From Ettlia oleoabundans (Eukaryota; Chlorophyta; Chlorophyceae; Chlamydomonadales): a stretch of DNA of 61,604 nucleotides. The translations under genes were made by a program, and so were the position numbers. The notes beneath the pieces were generated by a model. It ran no database searches. It saw only the letters and a list, made by a program, of their open reading frames with translations, and was not told the DNA's origin. The DNA lies in the NCBI GenBank assembly GCA_019693395.1, contig JAAMXP010001147.1:1-61604 (forward strand), read 5' to 3'. Below, piece after piece: positions 24,065 to 45,566 of this stretch. Positions within the stretch are counted from its first letter, which is position 1. The number at the start of each line of letters is the position of its first letter.

Positions 24065-27000
24065 TCAATGGAGCCTCCTCAGCTCTGCCGCCTCGTCCAG
24101 CACCTGCCCCACCTCCTCCTCCTCGCTAGTGCTGCCGCCCTCGCCGCTGCTAAGATCCTCAGTCTCCCTGCTGCTGCCAACCCCGCCGTCCTCTCTGTTG
24201 CCGCTGCCAGCCTTGCTGCTACTTTCCCGCCCCTGGCTGAGCAAATTGCCGCCGTCAATGCGCTTATTGCTGCTGCTGGGTTTGGTCCCTAACTCCTCAG
24301 CTTCATCGTGCCGCAGGTGATCCTCCAGCGCCTGCTGCGCCCGCTGCATCTGCCACATGTCGTAGTATATGCCCCGGGCTGCGGTATACATGTGGTGCAG
24401 CGTGCGGTACAGGTTTTGGCCTGGCCAGAGCATGGTGGAGCATGTCAGCCTGAGGCAGGGCAGAGCAGAGGTAACCACCTGATGACCCCCCTTGCAAAGC
24501 ATCCACCTACTCCACCTTTCCCCTCAGCCCCCCGGGGCCACCCACCTGCCATCAGCTGCTGGTGTGTGCCCTGCTCCGCCACCCGGCCGTCAGCCAGCAC
24601 ATAGATCCGATCACATCCCTGCAGACCAAGGCAAACCCAGCATCCCAAATTGAAGCCTGGCATCAGTGGCTCGCTGCCTACTGTCGGATGGTCCGGCCAG
24701 CTTCAACAAACCCAGCAAGTGTTGCAACACCAGCATCAGCATCCTCGTCCACTGAAATTGCGTGGCGTTAGCCATACATGCTTCACAGGCCTAGCAGTGT
24801 GCAACACAGTTCCTGGCCCAGAGCGAGCCAGCACGTTGCACATGGCGACGCATGTTCACCCACGCTCTGGTTTGCCTGATAGAAGTTGCCCTTTGCCTTT
24901 GAAGGCAGCGTCTGTTCCCAGCCAGCACAGCACCAGCCCCGCCCGCCCCGCGTCCCATATCTGCCTACCTGCACGGTTGACAGGCGGTGCGCCACAAACA
25001 CTGCGGTACGTCCCGCCGCCAGCGCCCGCAGCGAGGCCTGGATGCCGCGCTCGGTGGCTGTGTCCAGTGCTGAGGTGGCCTCGTCGCAAATCAGCAGCCG
25101 AGGGCGCCTGCAAAAAGGCAGAGGGAAGCAGATGATGGATGAGAAGATAAATTGTGGGAGAATAGGAGCGCAGGGCGCAGCGGTGGGGGTGGGGTGGGGG
25201 TGGGGGCAGCAAGACAGGTGCTCCTCCCCCAGGTGATGCAGGGTGTTGATGTTTTGATGTTGCATGCTAATAAATCGCGGCATGATGTAATGAAACAGGA
25301 CTACAGCGAGGTCCAAGCAGCGCTGTGCAGACAGGATGCCGAGTTGGAACATCACAAGGAGCATGGCGTGCCACCCTCACCGCAGGAAGGCGCGTGCGAT
25401 TGCCACACGCTGCTTCTCGCCGCCACTCAGCTTCAGCCCGCGTTCACCCACAATGGTGTGCCAGCCTGCCGACATGCGAGCCACTGCGGCATCAAGCTTG
25501 GCTGCAGCGGCCGCAGCCTGCACCTCGCCCCATGTTGCCCCCGGGCGCCCGTAGGCTACGTTGTGCAGGATGGTGTCGTTGAAAAGCACGGTGTCCTGCA
25601 GGGGAGTCAGGGAACAGCACAGCACAACACAATACAACTCACGCTGCAGTAGCTTGGTGAGCATAACTTTTCAGAGAGGTTTACCCAGCCGGTAAACAGC
25701 TGCTAACCCAGCGTTTCACCACCATCCTGCTTCGATGGGGAATAACAGGGAGGAACTTTGGGTTTTGGTTTCAACAAAAAGCGCTAGGTAGGGGGAAGTG
25801 GCAGGGGGGTGCCCATCAGGTCAGCCACCTGAGGTACCACGGCCACCGCCGCTCGCAGGCTGTCCTGCCGCAGCTGCCGCACGTCCACCCCATTCAGCAG
25901 CACTGCAGACATAGGGACAGTAAGCTGCGGTGTTGGATACCATGCGATGAGCTGGAAGTTGAGCAGGTTGCTTCCAAGTCAATGAACAGTGCGGTGTCAG
26001 CGGGCCAAGGATGCCCGGTGGGCGGGGTCGTACGCAAGGCCGGGCCCACACTTGCATTATTTGCAGAGCAGTTTCACCCGCAAGTTAGCTGCTCCCACCT
26101 GTACCGCTGTCGCAATCGTAGAGCCGCACAAGCAGGCGCAGCAGTGTAGACTTGCCGCCACCGCTGGGGCCTGCAATCCAGTTGCGAGAGTCGATTGTAC
26201 GTGAAGCATATACGAAGGGCTATGTGAGCAGCACTGTGATGCCCGCACACGCAGCATGGAGGCCACACCAGCACGCAATGCTCCCATCCGCCATGCCCAG
26301 CAACTCCCTTGTTGTTTACCCGCAAGGCTAGTGCATGCATTGAGTGCCAGCAGGCGGCTATACCGCACCGTCGCCCTACCTCCTCCAACTGTCCGCATAA
26401 CAGTACATACCCTCCACTCACCCACTATAGCAATGCTCTCCCCAGGTTCCGCGGAAAGCGACACGCCGCGCAGCACCTGGCGGACGCTGCCTTCGGCACC
26501 GCTGCCACCGAAGCCAAAGCGCACATCCCGCAACTCGAGCCGCAGCCCCCGGCTGCTGCTGCTGGTGCTGCCGGTGGTGGTGGAGGTGCTGCTGCTAGCG
26601 GTGCCGTTGCTGGCCCGCCGCTCCTCCAAATGTTGCGCCGAGGGGCTGTCGGCACCATCATTTAAGCTTGAGCTGCTAGCAGCCGCCGCCACGGAACCAG
26701 CGGCTGCCTCTGCTGCAACTGCAGGCGCAATGCCGGGGGCCTCTGGCAGCGGCAGGTGTCCGTCTGGCAACGCGGATGGCGTGCGCAGCAGGCTCAGCAG
26801 GTCCTCCATGTCAATCAGGCTCTGCCGCAGCTCACGGTAGAACCAGCCCTGAACAGAACAGGATACGGGGAGAAGACTACATGTGCTTTGCCACACAATG
26901 CTTACCGAGCAGCCCCCACGACTGACATCCCACGCGATCCGCTGCCACCAGGTCAGCATCGCTGTCTTTGCTGCCTCTGACCCTACCCACCCACCCCACA

Positions 27001-30000
27001 CTGCTGCCAGCCACACAAGCCTGCACTATTCAAAACTTTCTAGCACGCTATTAGTTGTGCTTACCAGGAACTGCAGCGGCGCCCAGAGCTGCAGCAGCAG
27101 CCCCTGAATCATCACAAGGTCACCCGCAGTGATGCCACCCAATGCTGCACCGCCGGCTGCTGCTGCTGCTGCTTTGCCAGCTGCTGCTGCGGTGGTCGCA
27201 GAGGTGGCAGCAGCGGCAGGTGCTAGTGCCGCAGCCAGCATGGCAGCTGTCATTCCTGCTGCCAGGATGAGGGCCTGACCCGCGTTGAGTGCCGCAGCGG
27301 CGAGGTCCAGCCGCACAACCGAGCGCTGCAGGTTGAAAGACAAGGGCCCCGGAAGTCTAGGTGCAACGACTAGGAAAGGTATGAAAGAAACGGAGAGGGC
27401 TAGGATGGACAACGATGATGCAATGCAGAAGTTGTGACCACCTGGGCATGCGAGGTTGATTGCTAGATCTAGACGCTGCCACTGTTTGTCAATCCACACG
27501 GCGCACTACCAACACACAGCACATGTTGAAACAGTGCCAGAAATAGGCAGAATGTGCCACAAGGTGTGTGGCAGTACACACCTGATATGCTGTGAGGGAG
27601 GTGTCATACTGCCGCACTTCAAGCAGGCTGTTTCCAAACAGCTTCACCGTCTCAAAATTCAGCAGTGCATCAACAGCCTTGCCTGCACACAGGATGGTCA
27701 ATCTAAAATCACACAAAGCCCTCGCAGCTGCTACCTCCCAGCCCTGCATGCCAGCCCTGCCGTTGATCAGTCGGCTCCAACCACAAAACAAGCCATCTAA
27801 CCACCCACCTGCCCACCCAACCAATTCACCTGTGATTTCATTGTCCAGGTTTTTCACCTGTCGCCTGATATTGGCTGCCACCTGAAGGAGGCAGGTAAAG
27901 GCCATGCAAGCCAAATCAGGACCGTGGGTGGAACACATGTGGTCATACAACCGCGCAAACAATCCCTTGCGATAATTACAAGCATGCAGTGCAACTCGCA
28001 GCCGAAGAGTTTGCACAACTGGCCCAACCATGCCAGTAAAAGCGGTTGATGGCAATGACAGTGGCTCGATTTTGGAAAAGAAATATTCACATCTGCATTC
28101 ATATCTACGCGCTAGGCAATCAGCGCCTGCTAACAAAGTAAGCCAGCCAGGCAGATGGAGCCTACCCGTGTCAGCACCACGGTCCACGCGGCATAGGCAG
28201 CGAAAGTGGCCAGCACCAGGGCCGACACCCGAGGGTGGAAAGCACGGGCCAGGATGACGCACACAGCTACAGTAAAGGATAGGCGATCAGCGGATGGCGA
28301 AATGGCTGATACCCTGGGTGTGCGGGTAGAAGACAGTCAAAAATAGCGGTTGTGGAAGGAATGTGTAGGGATGAAAATGTGTAGGGATGGGAAGGACAGG
28401 CGCTTGGTCAAGCAGCAGGCAGAAGCAGGAATGACTGAAAGCCATAGATGGATCCCTCCAGCTACCAACCAAGCCAAAATATTCCATCACACTTCCATCC
28501 ACCCACCCACCTGCCAGCTCCACGGCGGTGGGCACAAAGGTGAACACAATGGCCCGGAAGATCATGGCCACACTGCGAGCGCCGCGCTCCAGCATGCGCG
28601 ACAGCGACCCTGCAAATTGTCAAGGCCAGGGGCAACAGCAACCTTATGCGTCATGCAGAAACAGCTGCAGCCACAAGCCCCCCATCACTGCCCATGTTGT
28701 GTGCGCAGCCGCCCTCTTCAGCGCCCACTGCTGCACCGCTTGTCCACAGTGGCACGCGCTATAACGCAAACACACCTGCCCACCATCTCTGTCATCAGGG
28801 GGAAGCCCAACTGCACCCATTCCAACCCTCCCCTACATATGTGAAGGTTGAAGTCACAGACCACCCGGTGCTGGATAGTCACAGCTCAGTAGCAGCCAAC
28901 CCACCCGTCTTCCTGTTGAGGTGGAAGCCCAGGTCCAGGGACAGCACATGTGAGAGGGTGTAGAAAGAAACACGGCGCCCAGCAGCCTGCAGGATGCAGG
29001 GTGCAAGGGCAGGCCACAGCAACGCGGCACGTGAGTTGTTGACCGGTCAACCGCTGCAAAAAACCGAGTGAGAAGGAAACGTGTCGGGTAGCAGAACACT
29101 GCAGCTGAACAAGTGTAGCAGTGGCGGATGCATGACAGGTAGGCGGGACAGGAAGCCAAAAAAAGCAGCAACTGTTACAATCCAATTGAGTTATTCCTTG
29201 CCTGCGCCACTGGTGCAAACACAGGGCCCTGCAGCTCCTTTGCAATCCCACTAACTGCCCGGCAGATCCCCGTCAGGAGCAGCGCTGCAGCGGCAGCCCG
29301 AGCCATCGTGGCAGCGCTGGTGCCTGCTGACAGTGCGTCCACAGCGTGCTTGAAGTAGAAGGGCACCGCCAGGCCCGCTGCCTTGGAGCTGCAGGTATAG
29401 GAGCATGAAGCGGAATGGCTGCCTCGGAAGAAGCTATTGTGCTGCACAGCACACTTTGGCGGACTCAGGGGTCCTGCCGGTAAGGCATGGCTGCTAGCAA
29501 TCTACCCCATATGGCATGCTAGACAAATCAGCAGAGCTCTGCAACCAGCCAAGATCAGAATTGCCAGAAGCATGAACAGCATCTGATCATGTCAAGCACT
29601 GACAGCAGTAACTAGCAGCGTGATAACCAGCAGGATAAGCAGCAGCAGCAAGCGGGAGGACTGCACTCACGCCGCCAGCAGCCCCAGCGCGCCCACCAGG
29701 CGCCACGTCACCTGTGCCTCACCAAAGGCCAGGCGCAGCAGGTACAACAACACCTGCAGTACGGGCAGTCACCCATTTCACACAAAGGTTGGGGGCTTTC
29801 AAGTCGCACACAGCGGGAGACCGGCGCCTTTAGGACTGGGTATGCAGGTGGATGTGTTCCATAATGTATGAGCATTGGACAACAGCGACCCGATTTCTTC
29901 ATGCGACCCCCACGTCCAGCGCACCTGTGGTGCTGTCGCAGAGGCAGGAGGTGGTGGAAGGGGCGAAGGATCGCGGAAGGAGGGGTCCGCTGCCAGTACA

Positions 30001-30254
30001 GGATCGCTGTCCCGCAACTCATGCTGGGTAGGGGTGGAGCTGGCGGCAGTGTGTGGTTCAGCTGCGGCGGCTGTGGAGGCTGCAAGCGGGGCGGCTGACA
30101 GGAGCAGCTTCTTTGGGATGTGGCCAGCTGCCCAACGCAGCCTCTGGGGAGCTAAAAGACGGGGGCCTATTGATGCGGGAGGCAGAGCCAGCCTACGCGA
30201 CTTGAAAGCGAGGCTATGGAGCCCGCTTGGCGCCGCCGCTGCCGGCACCCGCAT
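24065..30254 (-). CDS. ATM1: Mitochondrial ABC half-transporter, ATM1 type (ABCB7/ATM3 family)
   Basis: ATM1-type transporters sit in the inner mitochondrial membrane and export a glutathione-linked sulfur or Fe-S precursor to the cytosol. Sixteen exons join in phase to 883 residues: 30254-29925, 29753-29671, 29388-29202, 28986-28905, 28609-28511, 28266-28166, 27881-27830, 27682-27582, 27325-27065, 26848-26422, 26170-26099, 25902-25829, 25595-25381, 25107-24969, 24618-24546, 24420-24065. The amino end is Arg/Ala-rich, as for mitochondrial targeting. Membrane-domain landmarks are [31 protein letters not shown] and [12 protein letters not shown]. The nucleotide-binding domain has Walker [10 protein letters not shown] (near residue 575), Q-loop [12 protein letters not shown], signature [16 protein letters not shown], Walker [13 protein letters not shown] and H-loop VAHRLST. 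The intron after 29202 has a GC donor. Ala/Ser-rich insertions occur in the membrane domain and before the ATPase domain. An in-frame ATG at 30302 could add 16 residues. Confidence 0.93.
25180..25205. repeat. G-rich (GGTGGGG)-like tract
   Basis: Interrupted runs of G on the plus strand within an ATM1 intron, thus C-rich in the pre-mRNA. Simple sequence. Confidence 0.7.
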
Positions 30255-30616
30255 CGCACAACCACCGGCTGGTATGGACCTTGCTGCGTTAAAAGTGATC
30301 ATATAGGGCAATATATATACGTGCTGAGCGTCTGCAATGGGCGCCCAAGGCGCCCTGCTCTGGGAAGTGTTGCGGAACGGGGAGACCAACAGCAGAAGGG
30401 AGGGTTCAGTTGCAGTTACAAGGGCACGCAAATTTGATGCGAGCTGAGATCCATTCGACAGCCCCTGAGCTTGCAGCGTCATCATCCGACCGCCAACTCA
30501 GACTTTCGTCACCATCCTGGGGGCTCGACGAATGCCTCTTGCAGAGTGCGACCGATCAAACAGCTGACAAACAGTCCCTGCACTCGCTCGTCAGCAAGAG
30601 ATAGCTCGAGATAAAC
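30255..30616. promoter_or_regulatory. Divergent promoter region, ATM1 / thioredoxin
   Basis: 362 bases between opposing start codons. An A/T-rich run with TATATATA-like sequence lies at about 30301-30319, close to the ATM1 start, and could serve as a TATA element, but its distance to the start is short. Confidence 0.35.
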
Positions 30617-31872
30617 ATGGCTCAGCTCGCCCTTGCGTCCAGCAGCCGGTAAGCCCTGCAAGTCCGAGTCTTTCCGATTCCTGAGGTGACGTTGATTGCG
30701 TACGGCTCACATGAAGCTGTCCCCTGATTGCAGGCCGTGCCTGGCTCGCGCGTCCCATCCCGCCCCTCGCCGGGGCGGCTTCGTGCGCTTTTCCCGGGAA
30801 AAGGAGCTCGCAAGGATGGCAGAGTTCAAGGCGGGCCTGACCGCCACCCTCGAAGCGGCAAAAAGGCCTGGCGCCAAAGGTGCTTGGACTAAACTGCCTA
30901 TGCCTGCTTGAACGAATGTTCTTTGACAACACCTGTGACCGCCACCCTCCTGCCTGCAGTCCCCGCTGCTGGCGCCGGCGCCGCTGCCGAGACGCAGGTG
31001 GCTCCCGCAGCCCCTGCAGCGGCACCCCCTGCTGGCAAGCCATTGCGGGAGGTGGTTAAGGAGGACTACTATGCTGTGATCAAGGAGGCAGGCAGCAAGC
31101 TGGTGGTCGTTGACTGCTACACCGAGTGGTGCGTACGCTAGCCTGGGCTTCTCGTGCGGCAGCGCTCAAAAGACTGGAGGGCTGAGCGGGCTGAGCTTGA
31201 TCTGGGTGATTAGGCTGGTAGTGGCAATTTTTTATAGCCTGCCCACGGCCAGCTGTGGGTTTTTAGTCTACTTGCTGTGCTGCCATCAAAGGGTGCATAT
31301 CTATCGTCACGGCAGGGTACTCCAAGCTTCATCCAACCTTGTCACCTCTGCCGCATCCTATCACACCTGCCCTTGCCCCTGCCTGCAGGTGCGGACCCTG
31401 CAAGATGATCCTGCCCACGCTGATGCAGTGGGCCGAGGAACTGGAGGGAAAGGTAGAGATTGTGAAATTCAACTGCAACAAGCACAACAAGGAGCTGGGT
31501 GTGGCGGTAAGTGCAGGCCGGCCATGTGAGGGCAGGGGGCTCAAAGTTGCAGACGGGTGGCTTTTATGCTCTGCTGTGCTGCCATTGCAGTCACCTTGCA
31601 TATCATTGGTCATTGTCAAGCTGATTATGAGAAGCTTCTACAACTCTGACCAGCACCAGCTGTCAACCACGACTTTAAATGATTTCATCAATTGAGCATC
31701 TCCCATATTTTTCGTCTTGACCCCTATTTCGTTTTCTGTGCCCGCTGCCGTCATGCAGCTGGGCATCAAGGTGGCCCCCACCTTCCTGCTCTATAAGGAC
31801 GGCCAGCAGGTGGACAAGATGACTGGGGCTAAGAGCGAGCAGCTGCGGGAGCTGATTGAAAAGCACATGTGA
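30617..31872 (+). CDS. Chloroplast thioredoxin, f-like
   Basis: Plastid thioredoxins carry electrons from ferredoxin-thioredoxin reductase to Calvin-cycle and other enzymes by dithiol exchange. Five exons join in phase to 192 residues: 30617-30648, 30734-30879, 30960-31128, 31389-31506, 31759-31872. The first 80 or so residues are Ala-, Arg- and Ser-rich and fit a chloroplast transit peptide plus an Ala/Pro linker. The thioredoxin fold follows: KLVVVDCYTEW, active site CGPCK, VEIVKFNCNKHNKELG, the cis-proline loop VAPTFLLYKDGQ, and the end MTGAKSEQLRELIEKH. The tryptophan codon of WCGPCK is split by an intron just before the two catalytic cysteines. The TGAK ending and CGPCK favour an f-like type over m or y, by memory of the family only. 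Confidence 0.9.
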
Positions 31873-33743
31873 ATCAGCTCGTTGGCTCAGCGGGCCAGTC
31901 CGTACCCACCCTGTGTGCTGTTGCCATACGTGCGCTGCAGCTAGCCACTCCCGCCCTTGGCTCCGCTTTCCCTTCTCCCTGCCTTTTTGCCTCGGCGTGA
32001 CTTGTATCCAATCTCTGCTGCTCACGCCGCCTTGCTTGTTGTCGTGGCATGAGTTTTCCAAGTAGCTTGCTCTTCTTTGTCTTGTCTCACGCACACCGAT
32101 CGCTTCTTTGTCTTCCGGCCAGTGGCTGAGCTGCGGCCGCCCTCAAACCCGCCAGTTTTCCAAACCCCAACCTCGGTGCCTGCCTTGTCTGTGGCTTGGC
32201 CAGGCCGTGCCCACCGCCGGCACTGTTGATTGCATTTGATCGATTGCTGGCGCTGCCCGCTAGATGGCTGCAGCCGGCTGCCAGGTGCGGCCCCTTTGTT
32301 GATGGCTTCCTCCTCCCACTTTCCCTGCGTTTGATATCATTTCCCTGCGTTTGATGTCTTGAATGCATGAGATTCAGTTTATTGAACCTGGACCTGGGTT
32401 CTTCTTCACACCACCCAGTTCCCCAACCTCGCATTCTTTGCCGCGCCACCTTCTGTGTCGCGGGTTATGATCTATCCATTCCCCTCTCCCTTGCCTCGCC
32501 ACCAGCCTGCACCACCCAACCGTGCGAGAGAAGGGAACCTGCAGGCTCCCCCGCTTTGGTTTAGCATTAAGTATTATCCCCCCCCCCCCCAAATCTTCTT
32601 GTCCCGCCCCCTGTACTAAGCCTGAGCTGCCGCGGCTGTAACATTGTTGCTGTTCAGCAAGTTGAACCAGACCACAACATGTGCGCAAGTGGCAATGTGC
32701 AGGCCCGCTTGCAAAATAGCCAACATTATATGTTATGCATTACTCCTCCAGCAAGCAAGTGGCGAGATGTGCTGGCTGGCGTGTTCCAGCCTCATCCTGT
32801 CGGCAAGGCTGGCTGATGTAAGCAAGGGCAGGAGCACATCACGAGCTGGAGCAGTCGGCGACTACAACAACGGATCACCCAACATCACCCAACACCAGAT
32901 GCTTCATGCCTTGCCTCTTCAACCTGTGGGTTTGCAGCCCTTTCAATGGTTCATTTGTGGTAATGCCACCGTAACTCAAACCCTTGGATTCCAATGGAGA
33001 CATCTGTTCAATTGAGGTGAAGACATTCAGTTCCCACAGCACAGCAGGGATACTCGTGGACATACTGGTCGGGCGCAATACTGGTCCTCCCAGAACTGTT
33101 GAGGCGATGCATCATGATGTACGTCCGCAGTCATTATTTACACTGGAGCATGTGTCTTGCAGCGGCAAAAGCAGGGCATGTACGCACAAAGTAGCATCTG
33201 GTGTCAGTGGCAAGAACACGAAGCAACGTGGACGTTTACGGTTGATTGTTGTGGGAAGCAAGTAGCACCCAAGGTAGCATGAGCATCTAGGCAAACGCCA
33301 GCAGATACACCTGCTAACATTACAGATTGATGCCCCTAGCTTGACTCAGCAAGCAACAAGAGAGGCAGCAACGATAACAGAAGTCAAGGACGGAAAAGCA
33401 CCGCATCAATAACACTTACCAGCACCAGATGTTTCTGCCGAGCTGTGCGCCTGCATACGGCAGACCAGGTTGCCCAACGTGTCACCCAGCACGCAGTGCA
33501 GACTGGCAACACCCGCTGCGCCCGATGCCCCTGCTGCGGCGCCTCGGTGGCTACCAAGTGAGTGCTACAGGTCAGCAAGGAGCGGAGGAGGGTAAATTGT
33601 GCAGTTTAGTCCATGGATAGCTTTTGGCATGGGATAGCATAGGAAAGGACAAGCCAACAACTTGGTACAACGTTCAAGAAACAGCAAGCGGCAAGGACGC
33701 ACCTCTGCCGGCTGCCCTGTCAAGCACATGCATACCCGCTGAA
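31873..33743. other. Gene-poor stretch, thioredoxin 3' region to ankyrin gene
   Basis: About 1.9 kb. The first part is probably a long thioredoxin 3' UTR; TGTAA, a green-algal type polyadenylation signal, occurs at 32637-32641. A run of 13 C lies at 32578-32590. On the minus strand near 33410-33560 there is a short open frame ending at a good GTAAGT-like donor, but no family motif is recognised. No gene is called. Confidence 0.4.
32578..32590. repeat. Poly-C run (13)
   Basis: Homopolymer; its length is prone to sequencing error. Confidence 0.9.
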
Positions 33744-34820
33744 TTACTTTGGGAGCTGCCCAGCAGCCCTCAATGCTGCTTGATCATCCAGCAAGCATGG
33801 TGCCAGGATGTGCTGATTGATGTGGCTCGGCAGTGGTGTCACACCCTCCATTTCGCGCTGCGACCGCGCCAGGCTGAGCGCCGCAGTGCGCAGCTGCGCA
33901 CGCTGCCATTCTGCCAGCCGACCCACCAGCCAGCCTGCTTCGGCTGCAGAGCGCGCTAGCACAGCTGGCAGCGCACGCGCCAAGTTGGGGCAGGGGGCTG
34001 GCACCAGCTGCCAGTCTGCCTGTGTGAGCGGCAGGCGGCACACCAGGTCAGTGTAAATGCTGGCAACTGCAGGGCTAGCCTTGGCAAGAACGCTAAGTGT
34101 CGGCTGCACTGACTGTGCCGCCCCCACCAGCAAGTGGGCCGCTTCCATCCCGCTGGGTTTGAGGTGCCAGTCTTCCACTTGTACAATGCGATTAAGAGGG
34201 ATATTGCCATCGTAATTGGCAGCATCAGCTGTCGCAGGGGCAGCCTTCAAGAGCAGATGCACGAGCGCCACGTTGTGGTGGCCAGCTGCAAAGTGCAGAG
34301 GCATGGCCCCCCGAACATCACAAATCAGCGCTGCATCTGGGGCTGCCTGCAGCAGCAGCTGTGCCACTGCAGTGTGATTTCCAGATGCTGCAAACAGCAG
34401 CGGCGTCGGGTTTCCCCTTGCAGTAGCCGTGGCAGTGGATGGGGCGACTGCAAGCAAGAGCTGAATAAGGCCTATATGCCCCTCATAGGCAGCACAGTGG
34501 AGTGGCGTCAAACCATTGTCGGCAGGTACCAGTGCAGTGGCCGGTGCTGCTTCCAGCAGCAACTGTGCTGCCTCCAGGTAGCCGGAAGCTGCTGCAATGT
34601 GTAGAGGAGTATAGCCCATATCGTCCTGTGCTGCTGCTGTGCTTGGAGCAGCTGCTAGCAGCCGCCGCACTACAGCCGCATTGCCACTCTCGCTGGCTCT
34701 GTGCAGTGGCACTTTGCCAAAGATGTCGGCTTCGTCGGCTGCTGCACCCGCTGCCAGCAGCTGCCGCACCGCCACCGCATCGCCCTCCTCCGCCGCAATG
34801 TGCAGGGTTAGCAGCTCCAT
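33744..34820 (-). CDS. Ankyrin-repeat protein with lineage-type C-terminal domain (intact paralog C)
   Basis: One uninterrupted frame of 358 residues starts at the ATG at 34820 (MELLTLHIAAEEGD). Six to seven ankyrin repeats follow, about one per 33-34 residues, for example VPLHRASESGNAAVVRRLL, TPLHIAAASGYLEAAQLLL, TPLHCAAYEGHIGLIQLLL and MPLHFAAGHHNVALVHLLL. Ankyrin arrays bind protein partners. Residues about 225-358 form the block shared with the two decayed copies at 5411-6541 and 7077-7891: IYTDLVCRLPLTQADWQLV, CPNLARALPAVLARS, EAGWLVGRL, then LPSHINQHIL. I do not recognise this tail as a named domain; the LPxxI..xIL ending only loosely recalls an F-box start. No introns and no signal peptide. 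Function unknown. Confidence 0.85.
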   Translation of the reverse strand: MELLTLHIAAEEGDAVAVRQLLAAGAAADEADIFGKVPLHRASESGNAAVVRRLLAAAPSTAAAQDDMGYTPLHIAAASGYLEAAQLLLEAAPATALVPADNGLTPLHCAAYEGHIGLIQLLLAVAPSTATATARGNPTPLLFAASGNHTAVAQLLLQAAPDAALICDVRGAMPLHFAAGHHNVALVHLLLKAAPATADAANYDGNIPLNRIVQVEDWHLKPSGMEAAHLLVGAAQSVQPTLSVLAKASPAVASIYTDLVCRLPLTQADWQLVPAPCPNLARALPAVLARSAAEAGWLVGRLAEWQRAQLRTAALSLARSQREMEGVTPLPSHINQHILAPCLLDDQAALRAAGQLPK

Positions 34821-35577
34821 TGCAGCGCCTGCACACAAAGTGTAATGTTGAACTCCAGGCAATAGTCAATTGAAAGAGCACACACTATTCGGAGAAGAAT
34901 GAGCTGGTACTAGGAGCAAGAAGCGTGAGGGAGCACTTGGCCCAGCTGGCCGGCACAGAGCAGGAATGCCGGGAGCAGCGATTGACATCCGCGCTGTTTT
35001 GTGGAGGTTGAGCTCCAAGCAAACGTGCAGGGCAGTGCTCACGCCTGCGGTGAAACACCTTGGAACGCACGATGGTGCCAAAATATCGTTGTTTATGTTA
35101 ATCGATGTGCAAGAAGCCAGCTTTAAACACAAGAGGATCGACCTCCTGTGCTTCCCTTCAGTTCACGTCACTGCCAGCGTGGCGCCGCCCACGAGTCACA
35201 TCCCAATCTCTACGGCACATCTGCTGTCCTAGCGTTGGTGGCGATCTTAGCTTGCCACAACGTCCTGGGTCCTCTGCTGGTCCAGCTGTGTTGCAGGCTC
35301 AACAAATCTCAATTGCAATGATTGATACGTCACCAAAATAGTGCCAAAATAATAATGAAACAATCACAACAGAGGAGGGTATGTAGAGCTTGCAGAAGCC
35401 GTCTCAGCTTCCTTTCAGCCGAGGTGCCTCCTCCACTTTCTGTCTGTCGCTGACCTAACTCATGCCTGTACTCATTAACCTGCGCTGCCTACAAGTCACC
35501 TACCAAGTTTGCCACAAGCTTTCAGCACTGCTTGGGTAAGAATGCTGCCCCCATTCCAGGCCCACCAACATGAATCG
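34821..35577. other. Spacer between the ankyrin gene and MadBub 3' end
   Basis: About 750 bases, both neighbours on the minus strand, so this holds the ankyrin gene promoter and the MadBub 3' UTR. No motif recognised. Confidence 0.35.
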
Positions 35578-44929
<9,352 letters not shown>

Positions 44930-45566
44930 GAGTCTGTTGGGCGTTGGTGACGCCTGCCTCAAACCGGCCCAGTTGCCCTGACCATGAAACAAAAGCGGCA
45001 GTACGCTGCGATGTATGGGATTATACGACGGATGGGTTCCCAGTCCCCCAGCTGTCTTGGCTCCTGCTGCGCGCTGCGCTGGCAGCAGCAGCTCGCAGGT
45101 GAGCAGTTTCTGTAACCTTTGGCAAAGAGCAGGGTACATCAGTAACATTTCTACACGCACTGCACTGATTAATCGAATGTTGAGCAAGCCTGAGTTCGTG
45201 TGGTGGCCTTACTGCACTTTGGACCCCAGCTCGGGCGACCGCCCCGCGCGGGTCAGCAAGTCTCAAGGCGCTGGGTCCCAATAAACTCCTCATCCCTGCT
45301 TTGCCACACTCTACCAGGCTGTGTGGTTACCAAGCTTCTTAAAGATAGTAATACGCACAGAAAGACAGCTGCTACATACAACAACGGCACAAAGTCAAGT
45401 GGCACTGTCGGCGCCCTGCTCACGCCGCTCAGCATGGGCGCTCATAACCTGCCGCCTCTGATGTCGCATGCCCATTGATCGCTCTGTCTGTGCTGATTAT
45501 AGGGGTTTAAGTGCTAGGACAGCGCGCTATGACCTGATCGCCACCCCTTGATCGCCGCCCCAAGCC
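44930..45566. promoter_or_regulatory. Divergent promoter region, MadBub / VPS16
   Basis: 637 bases between opposing start codons, holding both promoters and 5' UTRs. No named motif identified. Confidence 0.35.

Noticed and set aside
33384..33620. Possible extra minus-strand exon ending at a GTAAGT-like donor
   Set aside because: No partner exon or family match could be found; left as unexplained sequence.
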